From Sphingomonas gei (lineage in GTDB: Bacteria > Pseudomonadota > Alphaproteobacteria > Sphingomonadales > Sphingomonadaceae), in assembly GCF_004792685.1 (NCBI RefSeq), contig NZ_SRXT01000008.1, positions 124,001-188,000 on the forward strand: DNA of 64,000 nucleotides. Direction: 5' to 3'. The translations under genes and the position numbers were made by a program. The notes below the pieces were generated by a model, which saw only the letters and a list, made by a program, of their open reading frames with translations, ran no database searches and was not told the DNA's origin. Of the stretch, positions 41,557-49,831 are shown piece after piece (the stretch's first letter is position 1; each line of letters starts with the position of its first letter).

Positions 41557-44550
41557 TCAGAACTTGTACGAGATGCCGAGATAGGCACGGCGACCCGAAT
41601 AGACGTTCGCGGTGAAGCGATCCTTCGTGTCGTTGCCCAGATGCTGGCGCTGTTCGGACTTGGTCAGGTTGATGACCGAGCCGGTGATCTGGAAGTTCTC
41701 GAACACGTCGAGCGCCGCGTTGAGATCGACCTGCTCGTACGGATCGTCATAGAGGTTGATGCCCGAGGATAGTCCGCGCACGACCTCGCCGCGGCGATTG
41801 TACGAAGCGCGCACCAGGATCGGGCCATGCTCGTAGAAGATCGAGGCGTTGACCTGGGTCTTCGCGCTGCCGACCAGCGCCGATTCACCCAGCTTGGTAC
41901 CGTTCAGCTCGACGGCGGCCTGCGAGGTGTCGTTATAAGTGAAGTTCACCTGCGCGCCGAGGCCGAAGTCCAGCGTATGCTGGGCATAGACTTCGACACC
42001 CTGCGACACAGCACTCGTGCCATTGGCCTGAGTCGAATATTGCTGGACCGTCACGGTTTCGCCGGCGACCTCCTGCGGCAAGTCGATCACGACCGGAACG
42101 ATGAAGTTCGACACGTCCTTGCGAAACAGCGTGAAGCCCAGCACCGAGCCGCGATTGAAATACCATTCCGCCCCGACGTCATACTGCCATGCGCTGAACG
42201 GCTTCAGGTCGAAATTGCCGCCGTCGCCGAACCAGCCGGCCCGCGCGCCGAACTCCGCGCGATCGAACACGAACGCGTCCGAGTTGAACGTCAGACCGCG
42301 CGAGCCCGCCAGATCGCCATAGCCCGGCCGCGCGATGACCTTCGACGCCGCCGCACGCAGCAGCAGGTTCGGCATCACGTCCCACGAGATGTTGAAGCTC
42401 GGCAGGAAGTCCGTGTAGCTCTTGCTCTCCGAATTGGGGCTGAATACGCGGTCCTGGCGATCCGCTTCCGGGATCACCGTGCAATTGCCGTCGGCGCCCA
42501 CGGGCTTGTTCGGGTCGAACGGACCAAGGGGCCCGTTCACGCAATAGTCGTTCTCGTAGGTGATGCGGTCGGTCGACGTGCCGTCCTGCTTGGTATTGAC
42601 CACGCGGACGCCGATATTGCCGCGGACATTGTCCATCTTGAAGTTCGCCTGGGCATAGCCGGCCCAGATCTTCTCCTGGATGTTGTACACGTTCTGCGGC
42701 TCGGGAACGCGAACCGGACCGCTATAGGTCTTGTTCAGATAGCTGATATAGTTCTGGATGTTGATCGCCGGGAAAGCCGTCGTCTGGAACCCGCCGGCGA
42801 TGTTGCCGAGCGAAGTCGGGTAGAAGATCTCCGGCAATGCCAAGGCGCCGCCCGGCGTATCCTGGAAGCGCCGCGTGTTGGCAGCGTCCGAATACCATTC
42901 GAACTTACCGGTCTCGCGATGGATGCGGCCGTCACGCCATTTCGCACCGACCTGGATCGAATCGATGAACGACGCATCGAAACTCCGGGTCACGTCCACC
43001 TGCGCGTAGCGCTGGGAGAGCGTGCTGTTGGTGAAGCCCGAACCGGTCGAACCGAGATCGATCTGGGCGACGCCGTTCAGCATGTTCTGGATCACGTTGG
43101 GCGAGAATGCCATCGCGATCGACTGATCGGTGAAGTTCCACTGGCTGAGCGCATTGCCGTTGACGGTGCCGTTGCGCGGCTTGGCCTGGGCGTAGAATTG
43201 GAACGACGGACCGCCCTTGGCCTTGGTCTTGCCGAATACGAAATCGACGTTGAGGTGGCCGAGTTCCCAATTGCCGCGCACGTCATAGGTGTTGGAGACG
43301 CTCTTCTCGCGGACATAGGTGTCCTGCGGCGCGGGGGTTTCCATCGTGCAGAAGGTCACCCGGCAGCCGGTGCCTTCGGGCGGAACCGTGAAGGTCGCGC
43401 CGGTCATGATCGTGCCGCTCTTGTCGAACGTCGCGTCCGAGAAGAACCGGCCGAAGCCCCATTCGGGAACCTTGATCGTGCTGCGCGTATAATCGCCGTT
43501 GAGCTGGAACCGGAAATAGTTCGCGGTGATCTCGAGATTGTCGAACGGCTTGGCCTGCATCGTCGCCTGGATGCCGAGGCGCTTGCGCTTCTGGTCGGTG
43601 ATCGTCTCGGCGACCGACTGGGGCGCCCAATAGCCGCTGTACCGCTTGCCGCCCAGAGTGGTCTGGCCGGCATTGTCGCCATTGTCCCAATAGTCGATCG
43701 CGGAATCATTGGCATAGGGGTTGCCGTTGACGTCGGTCGCGGGGTCGGCGGTTTTGCTGTCGGTCCACCACTGCCAGCTGTCGGCGGAGGCGCTGAGCGA
43801 GCGATTGGTGCGCACCTGATAGGTGCCGCCGACCAGGAAGCCGAGCGTCTTGTCTTCGTTGTGCCACGAGACCAGCCCCGTGACGTTGGGCTCGACCTTT
43901 TTGGTGACGTCCGAATAGGTGCCTTCGGCCGAGACGCTGCCCGACCAGGGCTTGAGGTCGAACGGCTTGCGCGTGCGGTTGATGATGACGCCGCCCACGC
44001 CGCCTTCGTCGAGCCGCGCTTCGGGCGACTTGAACACTTCGACGCTGCCGATCAGCGCCGAGGGCAGCAGCAGGTAATTGAACGAGCGCGATGGGTCGTC
44101 GCTGCCGTCGGCGGAGGCGATGAAGTTGCCGTTGAGTTCGGTCAGCGTCAGGTCGGAGCTGAGGCCGCGAATGCTGACCTTGCTGCCTTCGCCGCCGTCG
44201 CGCTCGATGATGACCCCGGGGACGCGCTGGAGCGAATCCGCGACGTTCTTGTCGGGGAACTTGCCGACATCCTCGGCGGTGATCACGTCCACGAAGGCAT
44301 TGGCCTGGCGTTTCTGCGACAGGCTCTCTTCGATCGAAGCGCGATAGCCGGTGACGACGATGTCCTGGCCCTCGGCCGCATCATCGGCCTGGGTGGGTTC
44401 GGCCTGTGCCGTTCCGGCGCCCTGCGTCCCCGCCGCGTCCTGCGCATGTGCCGTCCCGCAGAGTGCGACGAGCACGCTTGCCGACACCATCAGGTCGCGT
44501 GCGAACCGCCTGCGCGAAGCACCACCCTGCTCGTTATGCTGAAATTTCAT
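41557..44550 (-). CDS. TonB-dependent receptor for a glycan
   Basis: 997 residues from ATG 44550, preceded by GGAGGAGAAGAGGG. Signal peptide to about residue 37 (ALCGTAHAQ), a low-complexity linker, then the TonB-box-like DIVVTGYRASIEESL. The plug domain follows (DVGKFPDKNVADSLQRVPGVIIERDGGEGSKVSIRG) and then the 22-strand barrel with C-terminal YLGISYKF. It belongs to the large sphingomonad/Caulobacter group of receptors (VGKFPDKNVAEALQR type) that take up oligosaccharides. No SusD-like lipoprotein is encoded nearby. It heads the operon with GH43, GH92 and GH125 and should import the mannoside fragments into the periplasm. Confidence 0.95.
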   Translation of the reverse strand: MKFQHNEQGGASRRRFARDLMVSASVLVALCGTAHAQDAAGTQGAGTAQAEPTQADDAAEGQDIVVTGYRASIEESLSQKRQANAFVDVITAEDVGKFPDKNVADSLQRVPGVIIERDGGEGSKVSIRGLSSDLTLTELNGNFIASADGSDDPSRSFNYLLLPSALIGSVEVFKSPEARLDEGGVGGVIINRTRKPFDLKPWSGSVSAEGTYSDVTKKVEPNVTGLVSWHNEDKTLGFLVGGTYQVRTNRSLSASADSWQWWTDSKTADPATDVNGNPYANDSAIDYWDNGDNAGQTTLGGKRYSGYWAPQSVAETITDQKRKRLGIQATMQAKPFDNLEITANYFRFQLNGDYTRSTIKVPEWGFGRFFSDATFDKSGTIMTGATFTVPPEGTGCRVTFCTMETPAPQDTYVREKSVSNTYDVRGNWELGHLNVDFVFGKTKAKGGPSFQFYAQAKPRNGTVNGNALSQWNFTDQSIAMAFSPNVIQNMLNGVAQIDLGSTGSGFTNSTLSQRYAQVDVTRSFDASFIDSIQVGAKWRDGRIHRETGKFEWYSDAANTRRFQDTPGGALALPEIFYPTSLGNIAGGFQTTAFPAINIQNYISYLNKTYSGPVRVPEPQNVYNIQEKIWAGYAQANFKMDNVRGNIGVRVVNTKQDGTSTDRITYENDYCVNGPLGPFDPNKPVGADGNCTVIPEADRQDRVFSPNSESKSYTDFLPSFNISWDVMPNLLLRAAASKVIARPGYGDLAGSRGLTFNSDAFVFDRAEFGARAGWFGDGGNFDLKPFSAWQYDVGAEWYFNRGSVLGFTLFRKDVSNFIVPVVIDLPQEVAGETVTVQQYSTQANGTSAVSQGVEVYAQHTLDFGLGAQVNFTYNDTSQAAVELNGTKLGESALVGSAKTQVNASIFYEHGPILVRASYNRRGEVVRGLSSGINLYDDPYEQVDLNAALDVFENFQITGSVINLTKSEQRQHLGNDTKDRFTANVYSGRRAYLGISYKF

Positions 44551-44642
44551 GTCCCTCTTCTCCTCCCTTTGCCGCGACGTCCTCGCCTCCGGCATGTTGT
44601 CGACTCTGCGGCGACTGCCGCGACCAACTTTCCCGAACACAG

Positions 44643-44668
44643 AATATTAAAAGCAATTTGTCAATTGG
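44643..44668 (-). promoter_or_regulatory. Shared upstream motif CCAATTGACAAATTGCTTT before the TonB receptor
   Basis: On the minus strand the AT-rich block reads CCAATTGACAAATTGCTTT followed by TAATATT. Its core CAATT-GACA-AATTG is an inverted repeat (44654-44667). An almost identical block lies upstream of the GH92-GH2 unit (49182-49205). It includes a TTGACA that could be a -35 box, though no good -10 follows at 16-18 nt. It is a candidate operator for the ROK repressor of this locus. Confidence 0.55.
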
Positions 44669-44742
44669 ATCGGGTCAGTTTGTGTTTCGCCCCCGACGAC
44701 CTGCCTGGCGAGGTCGTCCGCAAGCGTTGAAATGCACTGCAA

Positions 44743-46701
44743 TTAAGGTGACGGCGGTATTGAGGCCGGGGTCTCCGCCGTTTGCCAAAGCGGCTTGGCC
44801 ATCGCGGCGAATGCTTCGGCCGGCGCCTTGGAAACGGCGCGGTCATAGGTCAGCAGGCCGTTGATCTCGCCTTCGACATCGGTGGTCTGGGTATAGACCG
44901 AGGCGCTCAGCCCATGAACCTTGGCCTGTCGGACGACTTCCTCGAACTTGCGGCGATAGCGCGCGAGATAATCGGTCGAGTCCTTCGCGACCTGGTAACT
45001 CCAGTTGCGCTTGCCGGCGCGCCATAGATGCCCCTCGATCGGGCGCCCTACCCCGCCATATTCGCCGATCACGATCGCGCGCTCGCTCTGCCGGCCCGGC
45101 ACCTTGGGCACGTCCTCATACGTGTGGATGTCGAAGACGTCGGAGTCGCGCGACGCGACGTCGATCCAGCCGCTGTCCGAATTGACCAGCCGGCTCGGGT
45201 CGATGCCTTTGACGAAGCGCGTCAGCGTGGCGGAATCGTACTGCCCCCAGCCCTCGTTGTTGACCACCCACATCACGATCGACGGGAAGGCGCGCAGGTC
45301 GCCGATCATCTGCGAGAGCTCGGCCTGCTGGTCGCTCATCACGTCGGACGACAGCACCGCCTGGCTCTGGCTGGTGCCGGCGACGAACTGGTCCTCGCCG
45401 CCGCCCGAGGGCATGTCCTGCCAGATCAGCATGCCCAGATGGTCGGCATCGTAATAATAGCGCGCCGGTTCGATCTTGATGTGCTTGCGCACCATGTTGA
45501 ACCCGGCCTTTTTGAGGAACTCGAGGTCGTAGCGCATCGCCTCTTCGGAAGGCGGGGTGAGCAGGCCGTCGGGCCACCAGCCCTGATCGAGCGTGCCGTT
45601 CTGGAAATAGGGCTTGTTGTTGAGCAGCAGCATCGGCTGGCCGGCGACCGTCCCCGGGCCGACCGAGATCTTGCGCATCGCGAAATAGGCTTTGACCGTG
45701 TCGCGCGGCGCTCCCGCGACTTGCGCGGCGGCATAGGTGTCGCTTTCGCCGCGGGTGAAGCGTGCATCATAGGCCGCGCGGTCGCGCTCGGCCTTGCCGG
45801 CATAGGGGTCCTTCACCGTCACCAATTCAGCGACGAGATCGTAGAGGAACGGGTCCTCGGGCGACCAGAGATGCGCGCCGGGCACCGCGATGCTGGCGTG
45901 CCGGTTGGCGCGGATGATCGTCGAGGCGATCGTCTGCCCGCCCGAGCGCACGCTGAGCCGCACCGCATCGGTGTCGTTCGCCCAGGCGCTGAGCGCAACA
46001 TCGACTTCGACCCTGCCGGTGTCGATATTGGGCGTCGCGCGGACATCGGCGATGTGGAGCTTCGACACCGGCTCGAGCCACACTGTCTGCCAGATCCCGC
46101 TCGACGCGGTGTACCAGATGCCGTCGGGCTCGAGGATCTGCTTGCCGCGCGGCTGGCTGCCGGCGCTGGTCGGATCGGCGACCTGGACGACGACTTCGTT
46201 GGTGCCGGACTTGAGCGCCGTAGTGATGTCGATTCCGAAGCTGTCCGATCCGCCCTTGTGCGCGCCGACCACCGCGCCGTTGACCCAGATCACGGCCTCG
46301 TAATCGACCGCGCCGAAATTGAGCCTGACATTCTGCCCCGCCCAGTCGGCAGGCACGGTGAAGGTGCGGCGATACCAGATGCGATCCTCGGGCAGCACTT
46401 TCCGCGCGACGCCCGACAGCCGCGACTCGACCGGGTACGGCACGAGGATCTTGCCCTGCATCGCCTGCGGCTGCGGCGTGCCGGCCTTGACGATCGCATA
46501 GTCCCACAGGCCGTTGAGGTTGAGCCACTTGTCGCGCTGGAGCTGCGGGCGCGGATAGCTGCGCCACGCATTTTCCGGAGTCACCGCCTTGCCCCAACGC
46601 GTCGTGATCGCGCCGGTATAGACCGTATCGACGGGCGCCTGCTGGGCCAAGGCCGCAGCAGGAAGCCAGGCCAGCGCGGAAGCGAGGAGTATCGTGCGCA
46701 T
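44743..46701 (-). CDS. GH2-family glycoside hydrolase
   Basis: 652 residues with a Sec signal (RTILLASALAWLPAAALAQ). Order: N-terminal jelly-roll sugar-binding domain (WLNLNGLWDYAIVKAG, WYRRTFTVPADWAGQNVRLNFGAVDYEAVIWVNG), an immunoglobulin-like domain, and a TIM barrel with FNMVRKHIKIEPARYYYDADHLGMLIWQDMPS. The acid/base Glu is in MWVVNNEGW and the nucleophile Glu in IGEYGG. GH2 includes beta-galactosidases, beta-mannosidases and beta-glucuronidases; specificity cannot be decided here. In an N-glycan context removal of a beta-linked galactose or the core beta-mannose is plausible. It lies 11 nt after the GH92 gene, with its ribosome site overlapping that stop. Confidence 0.9.
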   Translation of the reverse strand: MRTILLASALAWLPAAALAQQAPVDTVYTGAITTRWGKAVTPENAWRSYPRPQLQRDKWLNLNGLWDYAIVKAGTPQPQAMQGKILVPYPVESRLSGVARKVLPEDRIWYRRTFTVPADWAGQNVRLNFGAVDYEAVIWVNGAVVGAHKGGSDSFGIDITTALKSGTNEVVVQVADPTSAGSQPRGKQILEPDGIWYTASSGIWQTVWLEPVSKLHIADVRATPNIDTGRVEVDVALSAWANDTDAVRLSVRSGGQTIASTIIRANRHASIAVPGAHLWSPEDPFLYDLVAELVTVKDPYAGKAERDRAAYDARFTRGESDTYAAAQVAGAPRDTVKAYFAMRKISVGPGTVAGQPMLLLNNKPYFQNGTLDQGWWPDGLLTPPSEEAMRYDLEFLKKAGFNMVRKHIKIEPARYYYDADHLGMLIWQDMPSGGGEDQFVAGTSQSQAVLSSDVMSDQQAELSQMIGDLRAFPSIVMWVVNNEGWGQYDSATLTRFVKGIDPSRLVNSDSGWIDVASRDSDVFDIHTYEDVPKVPGRQSERAIVIGEYGGVGRPIEGHLWRAGKRNWSYQVAKDSTDYLARYRRKFEEVVRQAKVHGLSASVYTQTTDVEGEINGLLTYDRAVSKAPAEAFAAMAKPLWQTAETPASIPPSP

Positions 46702-46712
46702 CAATCTTCCTC

Positions 46713-49082
46713 TCAGTGCCGCGACATCGAAGGCGGCGCGTCGCCGGGAGCGCTGCCCCATGCGCTCGGCTTGGCACCCATCACGAGCACCAGCTTCGCG
46801 CCATTCGCGATATCGGCGTGGCGGAACCACGATTTGGTCCAGGCGCGGCCGTTGAGGGTTGCCGACTGGATGTAGAGGTTCTTGGCCGAATTGTTCTTCG
46901 CGACGATCTCGAGCGCCTTGCCATTGCCCATCTGGAGCACCGAACGATCGAAGATCGGGCTACCGATGATATATTCGTCGCTCGACGGATCTACCGGGTA
47001 GAAGCCCAACGCCGCCATCGCATACCAGGACGAGGTCGCGCCCTGATCGTCCATCCCCGAATAGCCATAGCCGCTTTCGTCGCTGCCATAGAGATCGCGC
47101 AGGATGCGCCGGTTGAGTTCCTGCGTCTTCCACGGCTGGCCGCTCCACACATAGAAGAACGGCGCCTGCTGGTCAGGCTGATTGCCATGGACGTACTGGC
47201 CGATCACGCCGGTGCAGTCGCGGCAGATGCCGGTCGGGTTGTAGGGCTTGGTGAAGAATTCATCGAGCTTGGCGTTGAAGCCCGCACGTCCGCCGAGCGC
47301 GTCGATCAGCCCCTGGACGTCGTGCGGCACCAGCCACAGCGTCGACCAGCCCGACGCTTCCTTCATCATGAAGTTGTAATAGGGCTCGGCCGGATCGAAC
47401 GGGCTGATCCACTTGCCGTCGGCAGTGCGCCCGCGGACGAAGCCGATCGAGCGATCGAACACGTTGCGCCAATTGGCCGCGCGCTTGCGGAACAGCCTCG
47501 CATCGTCGCTCTTGCCGAGCCGCTGAGCGAATTCGGCCATTGCGTGATCGTCCCACGCATATTCGAGCGTCTTGGCGGCGCCGGCCTTGCCGCCGGCATA
47601 AGGCGGGCTGGGATTGCCCTTCGGAATCTCGTCCGACACCCAGCCCTGTTTGTCATATTCGGCGAGGAAGTCGCGCGGCCCCTTGGGGTCGGTCGCGTTC
47701 TTGCGCATATATTCGTAGGCGGCGGCGTAATCGAAAGGGATGCCGCGCCGCATCGCGCCGAGGTAGAGGAACACGGCATTGTCGCCGTGGAACGAGCTGT
47801 TCATGAAGCCGCGTTCGCGCGCCATGTCGAGCTCCGACTGCATGATGTCGCGCACCGCCTCGGGCTCCATCAGCTCGAGCAAGACGATCTGGTTGCGCCC
47901 GGTATCCCAGAACGGCACCGGCCCATAGCGGTCATAGGCCGCGGTCTGGGTCCTACCCTTGCTGTCGGTAAAATCCTCGCCCTTGCGCGCGACCAGCCGC
48001 GGGCTGGCGAAGGACTGGAGCAGAGTCGAATAAAACAGCATCCGCTGCTTGGGCGTGCCGCCGGTCACCTGAACGCGGTTGAGCAACTGCGCCCATTCGG
48101 CGCGCGCCTTGCCGCGAATACCGTCGAAGTCCCAGCCCGGGCTCTCGGCGCGCAGCCGCGCTTCGGCGACCTGATAACTGGCGCCATGCGCGATCTTTAC
48201 CAGCACCGCCTCGCCCTGCGCGGTGGTGAAGTCGAGATAGGAGCCGGCGAATCCGCCCTCGATGCTGCGGGTATCGGGCTGGACGTCCTTGTCGCCGATG
48301 CCATAGCCGCGCGCAGTGCCCGGCGCCTTGCGGAAGGTGCCGTAGCGCTTGAAAGGCTTCGAGAACTCGGCGACGAAATAGCGCCCGTCGCGCGTTTCAT
48401 TGTCGTTGTGGCTGGCGACCACGCCGCGCACCGTCCGGTCGCCGACGATCTCGACCGTGCCGCCGCGCCCCTGCAGGTTGAGAATGATGTGTGCGCGCTC
48501 GGTCGCCGGAAAGGTGAAGCGCATCAGCGCCGTCGCCTGCGTCGCGGTGAGCTCTACCTTGGTCTTGAAGGTATCGAGGAACACCGAATAATAGCCCGGC
48601 GCCGCCGTCTCGCGCGCCTTGTCGTACCACGACTGGGTATAGACCGGCGGCACCGTCCAGTCGCCGACCACCGGCATCAGGGTCGGCGTGGCGCGCGCGC
48701 CATAAGTCGGGCCACCGCCGCCGGTGAAGCCGATCATCGTGGGACTGGTATAATAATAAGGCGTGGCGACGCCCCACGGATAGCTCAGCTCGACATTGGA
48801 ATTGACCGGCGCTGCTTCGACCGCGCTGTGCGGCAGCCGCGCGCCGGGAGAGGTCAGCCCGGAATAAAGCGGTTCGCCGGCGGGCGGCGCGTTGCCGATC
48901 AGCTCCGGCTTGTCGAGCGGTGCGGTGCCGACCAGCGGATTGGCTTCGTCGACGGGTTCGCGCGGTGCCCGCTGCGCGTGGAGCGGGCTCAGCCAGAGCG
49001 CGGTGGTGGCCAGCAGGAGAAGGGAGCCAGATACGCGGCGGCTCGACAAACTCTGATTCAGCGTGCGGACACCCAGTTTCAT
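46713..49082 (-). CDS. GH92 family glycosidase (third, divergent), Sec signal
   Basis: 789 residues from ATG 49082, with a GAGAAGGGG ribosome site. The Sec signal ends near SPLHAQ. GH92 features are recognisable (DEANPLVGT, FWDTGRNQIVLLELMEPE, GQYVHGNQPDQQAPFFYVWSG), but the catalytic signature is altered to MDDQGATSSWYAMAALGFYPV, in which the usual GQ-SAW is GATSSW. An extra early loop with GGGGPTYGARATPTLMPV is also unlike the other two. This copy probably has a different linkage preference. It is first in a two-gene unit with the GH2 enzyme. Confidence 0.92.
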   Translation of the reverse strand: MKLGVRTLNQSLSSRRVSGSLLLLATTALWLSPLHAQRAPREPVDEANPLVGTAPLDKPELIGNAPPAGEPLYSGLTSPGARLPHSAVEAAPVNSNVELSYPWGVATPYYYTSPTMIGFTGGGGPTYGARATPTLMPVVGDWTVPPVYTQSWYDKARETAAPGYYSVFLDTFKTKVELTATQATALMRFTFPATERAHIILNLQGRGGTVEIVGDRTVRGVVASHNDNETRDGRYFVAEFSKPFKRYGTFRKAPGTARGYGIGDKDVQPDTRSIEGGFAGSYLDFTTAQGEAVLVKIAHGASYQVAEARLRAESPGWDFDGIRGKARAEWAQLLNRVQVTGGTPKQRMLFYSTLLQSFASPRLVARKGEDFTDSKGRTQTAAYDRYGPVPFWDTGRNQIVLLELMEPEAVRDIMQSELDMARERGFMNSSFHGDNAVFLYLGAMRRGIPFDYAAAYEYMRKNATDPKGPRDFLAEYDKQGWVSDEIPKGNPSPPYAGGKAGAAKTLEYAWDDHAMAEFAQRLGKSDDARLFRKRAANWRNVFDRSIGFVRGRTADGKWISPFDPAEPYYNFMMKEASGWSTLWLVPHDVQGLIDALGGRAGFNAKLDEFFTKPYNPTGICRDCTGVIGQYVHGNQPDQQAPFFYVWSGQPWKTQELNRRILRDLYGSDESGYGYSGMDDQGATSSWYAMAALGFYPVDPSSDEYIIGSPIFDRSVLQMGNGKALEIVAKNNSAKNLYIQSATLNGRAWTKSWFRHADIANGAKLVLVMGAKPSAWGSAPGDAPPSMSRH

Positions 49083-49181
49083 TGTCGACCCCTTCTCCCG
49101 CGGGCCGCTCATGCGTCCCGATCTTTATCGGCAACAGGTCCCGGCCACGCGGCCAGTCCTGTCAGCTCCGTGAAATTCGAT

Positions 49182-49205
49182 TAAATAAAGCATTTTGTCA
49201 ATTGG
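49182..49205 (-). promoter_or_regulatory. Shared upstream motif CCAATTGACAAAATGCTTT before the GH92-GH2 unit
   Basis: The minus-strand block CCAATTGACAAAATGCTTT matches the block upstream of the TonB receptor at nearly every position, while the flanks differ. It lies about 100 nt before the GH92 ATG, in a 374-nt gene-free spacer (49083-49456). The rest of that spacer holds the inverted repeat at 49232-49361 and nothing else I can identify. Confidence 0.55.
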
Positions 49206-49231
49206 TTTCGCGCGTAGATTTTACCTGATCC

Positions 49232-49361
49232 TTCCTGGCCCAGCGGGGGAGGTGGCACGCGCAGCGTGACGGAGGCGGGCCTCTCCACCAAAGCACCGCT
49301 TGCGGCGAAGCCCCCTCCGTCGCCTTCGGCGCCGCCTCCCCCGCTCCGCGAGGGAGGATTT
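49232..49361. repeat. Inverted repeat element, GGGGGAGG type (copy A)
   Basis: AGCGGGGGAGGTGGC (49242-49256) is mirrored by GCCGCCTCCCCCGCT (49331-49345) with one mismatch. Inner bases (GACGGAGG and CCTCCGTC) also pair. The 3' edge ends GGGAGGATTTA. Two related elements with G-rich GGGAGG ends lie at 56185 and 58503. Confidence 0.75.
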
Positions 49362-49456
49362 AGGCACCCCAACGCGTGAAGCGCGGCCGCTCCATCAAGG
49401 AACGACCGCGCTCTATGCCCGCAAATTTCAGGGCAGCGCCTCGCCGCCCGCAGCGA

Positions 49457-49777
49457 TCAGAGCTCGCGCTCGATCCACTGCTTGATTGCGTTCTTGGGCA
49501 GCGCCCCGACCTGCTTGGCCGCCTCCTGGCCATTCTTGAACAGGATCATCGTGGGGATTCCGCGCACGCCATATTTAGTCGGCGCATCGGGATTCTCATC
49601 GATGTCGAGCTTGACGATGGTGACCTTGTCGCCGAGCTCGGCGGCGAGTTCTTCGAGCGCCGGCGCGATCATTCGGCACGGCCCGCACCACTCCGCCCAG
49701 AAGTCCACGAGCACAGGCTTGTCGGCCTGGAGGACATCGGCGTCGAAGCTGGCATCGGTGGTAGCCTGAGTGGCCAT
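49457..49777 (-). CDS. trxA: Thioredoxin
   Basis: 106 residues, the standard length. The active site is W30-C31-G-P-C34 in FWAEWCGPCRM, and the conserved cis-proline is in VRGIPTMILFKNG. It reduces protein disulfides in the cytoplasm with thioredoxin reductase. The start has AGGAGA 8 nt upstream. It is the last gene of the addB-addA-trxA group, 54 nt after addA. Confidence 0.97.
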   Translation of the reverse strand: MATQATTDASFDADVLQADKPVLVDFWAEWCGPCRMIAPALEELAAELGDKVTIVKLDIDENPDAPTKYGVRGIPTMILFKNGQEAAKQVGALPKNAIKQWIEREL

Positions 49778-49831
49778 GGAACAGTCTCCTGATTATCTTG
49801 AACGTTTATCTATGTGCGCGGAGGCCCCGGC

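Noticed and set aside
41827..44730. 967-codon plus-strand open frame
   Set aside because: It lies opposite the TonB receptor, whose plug and barrel motifs are unmistakable. A frame this long is a by-product of high third-position G+C.
28801..49205. SusC/SusD pair as in Bacteroides glycan loci
   Set aside because: The receptor is a proteobacterial TonB type with no carboxypeptidase-like N-terminal domain, and no SusD-like lipoprotein gene is present.
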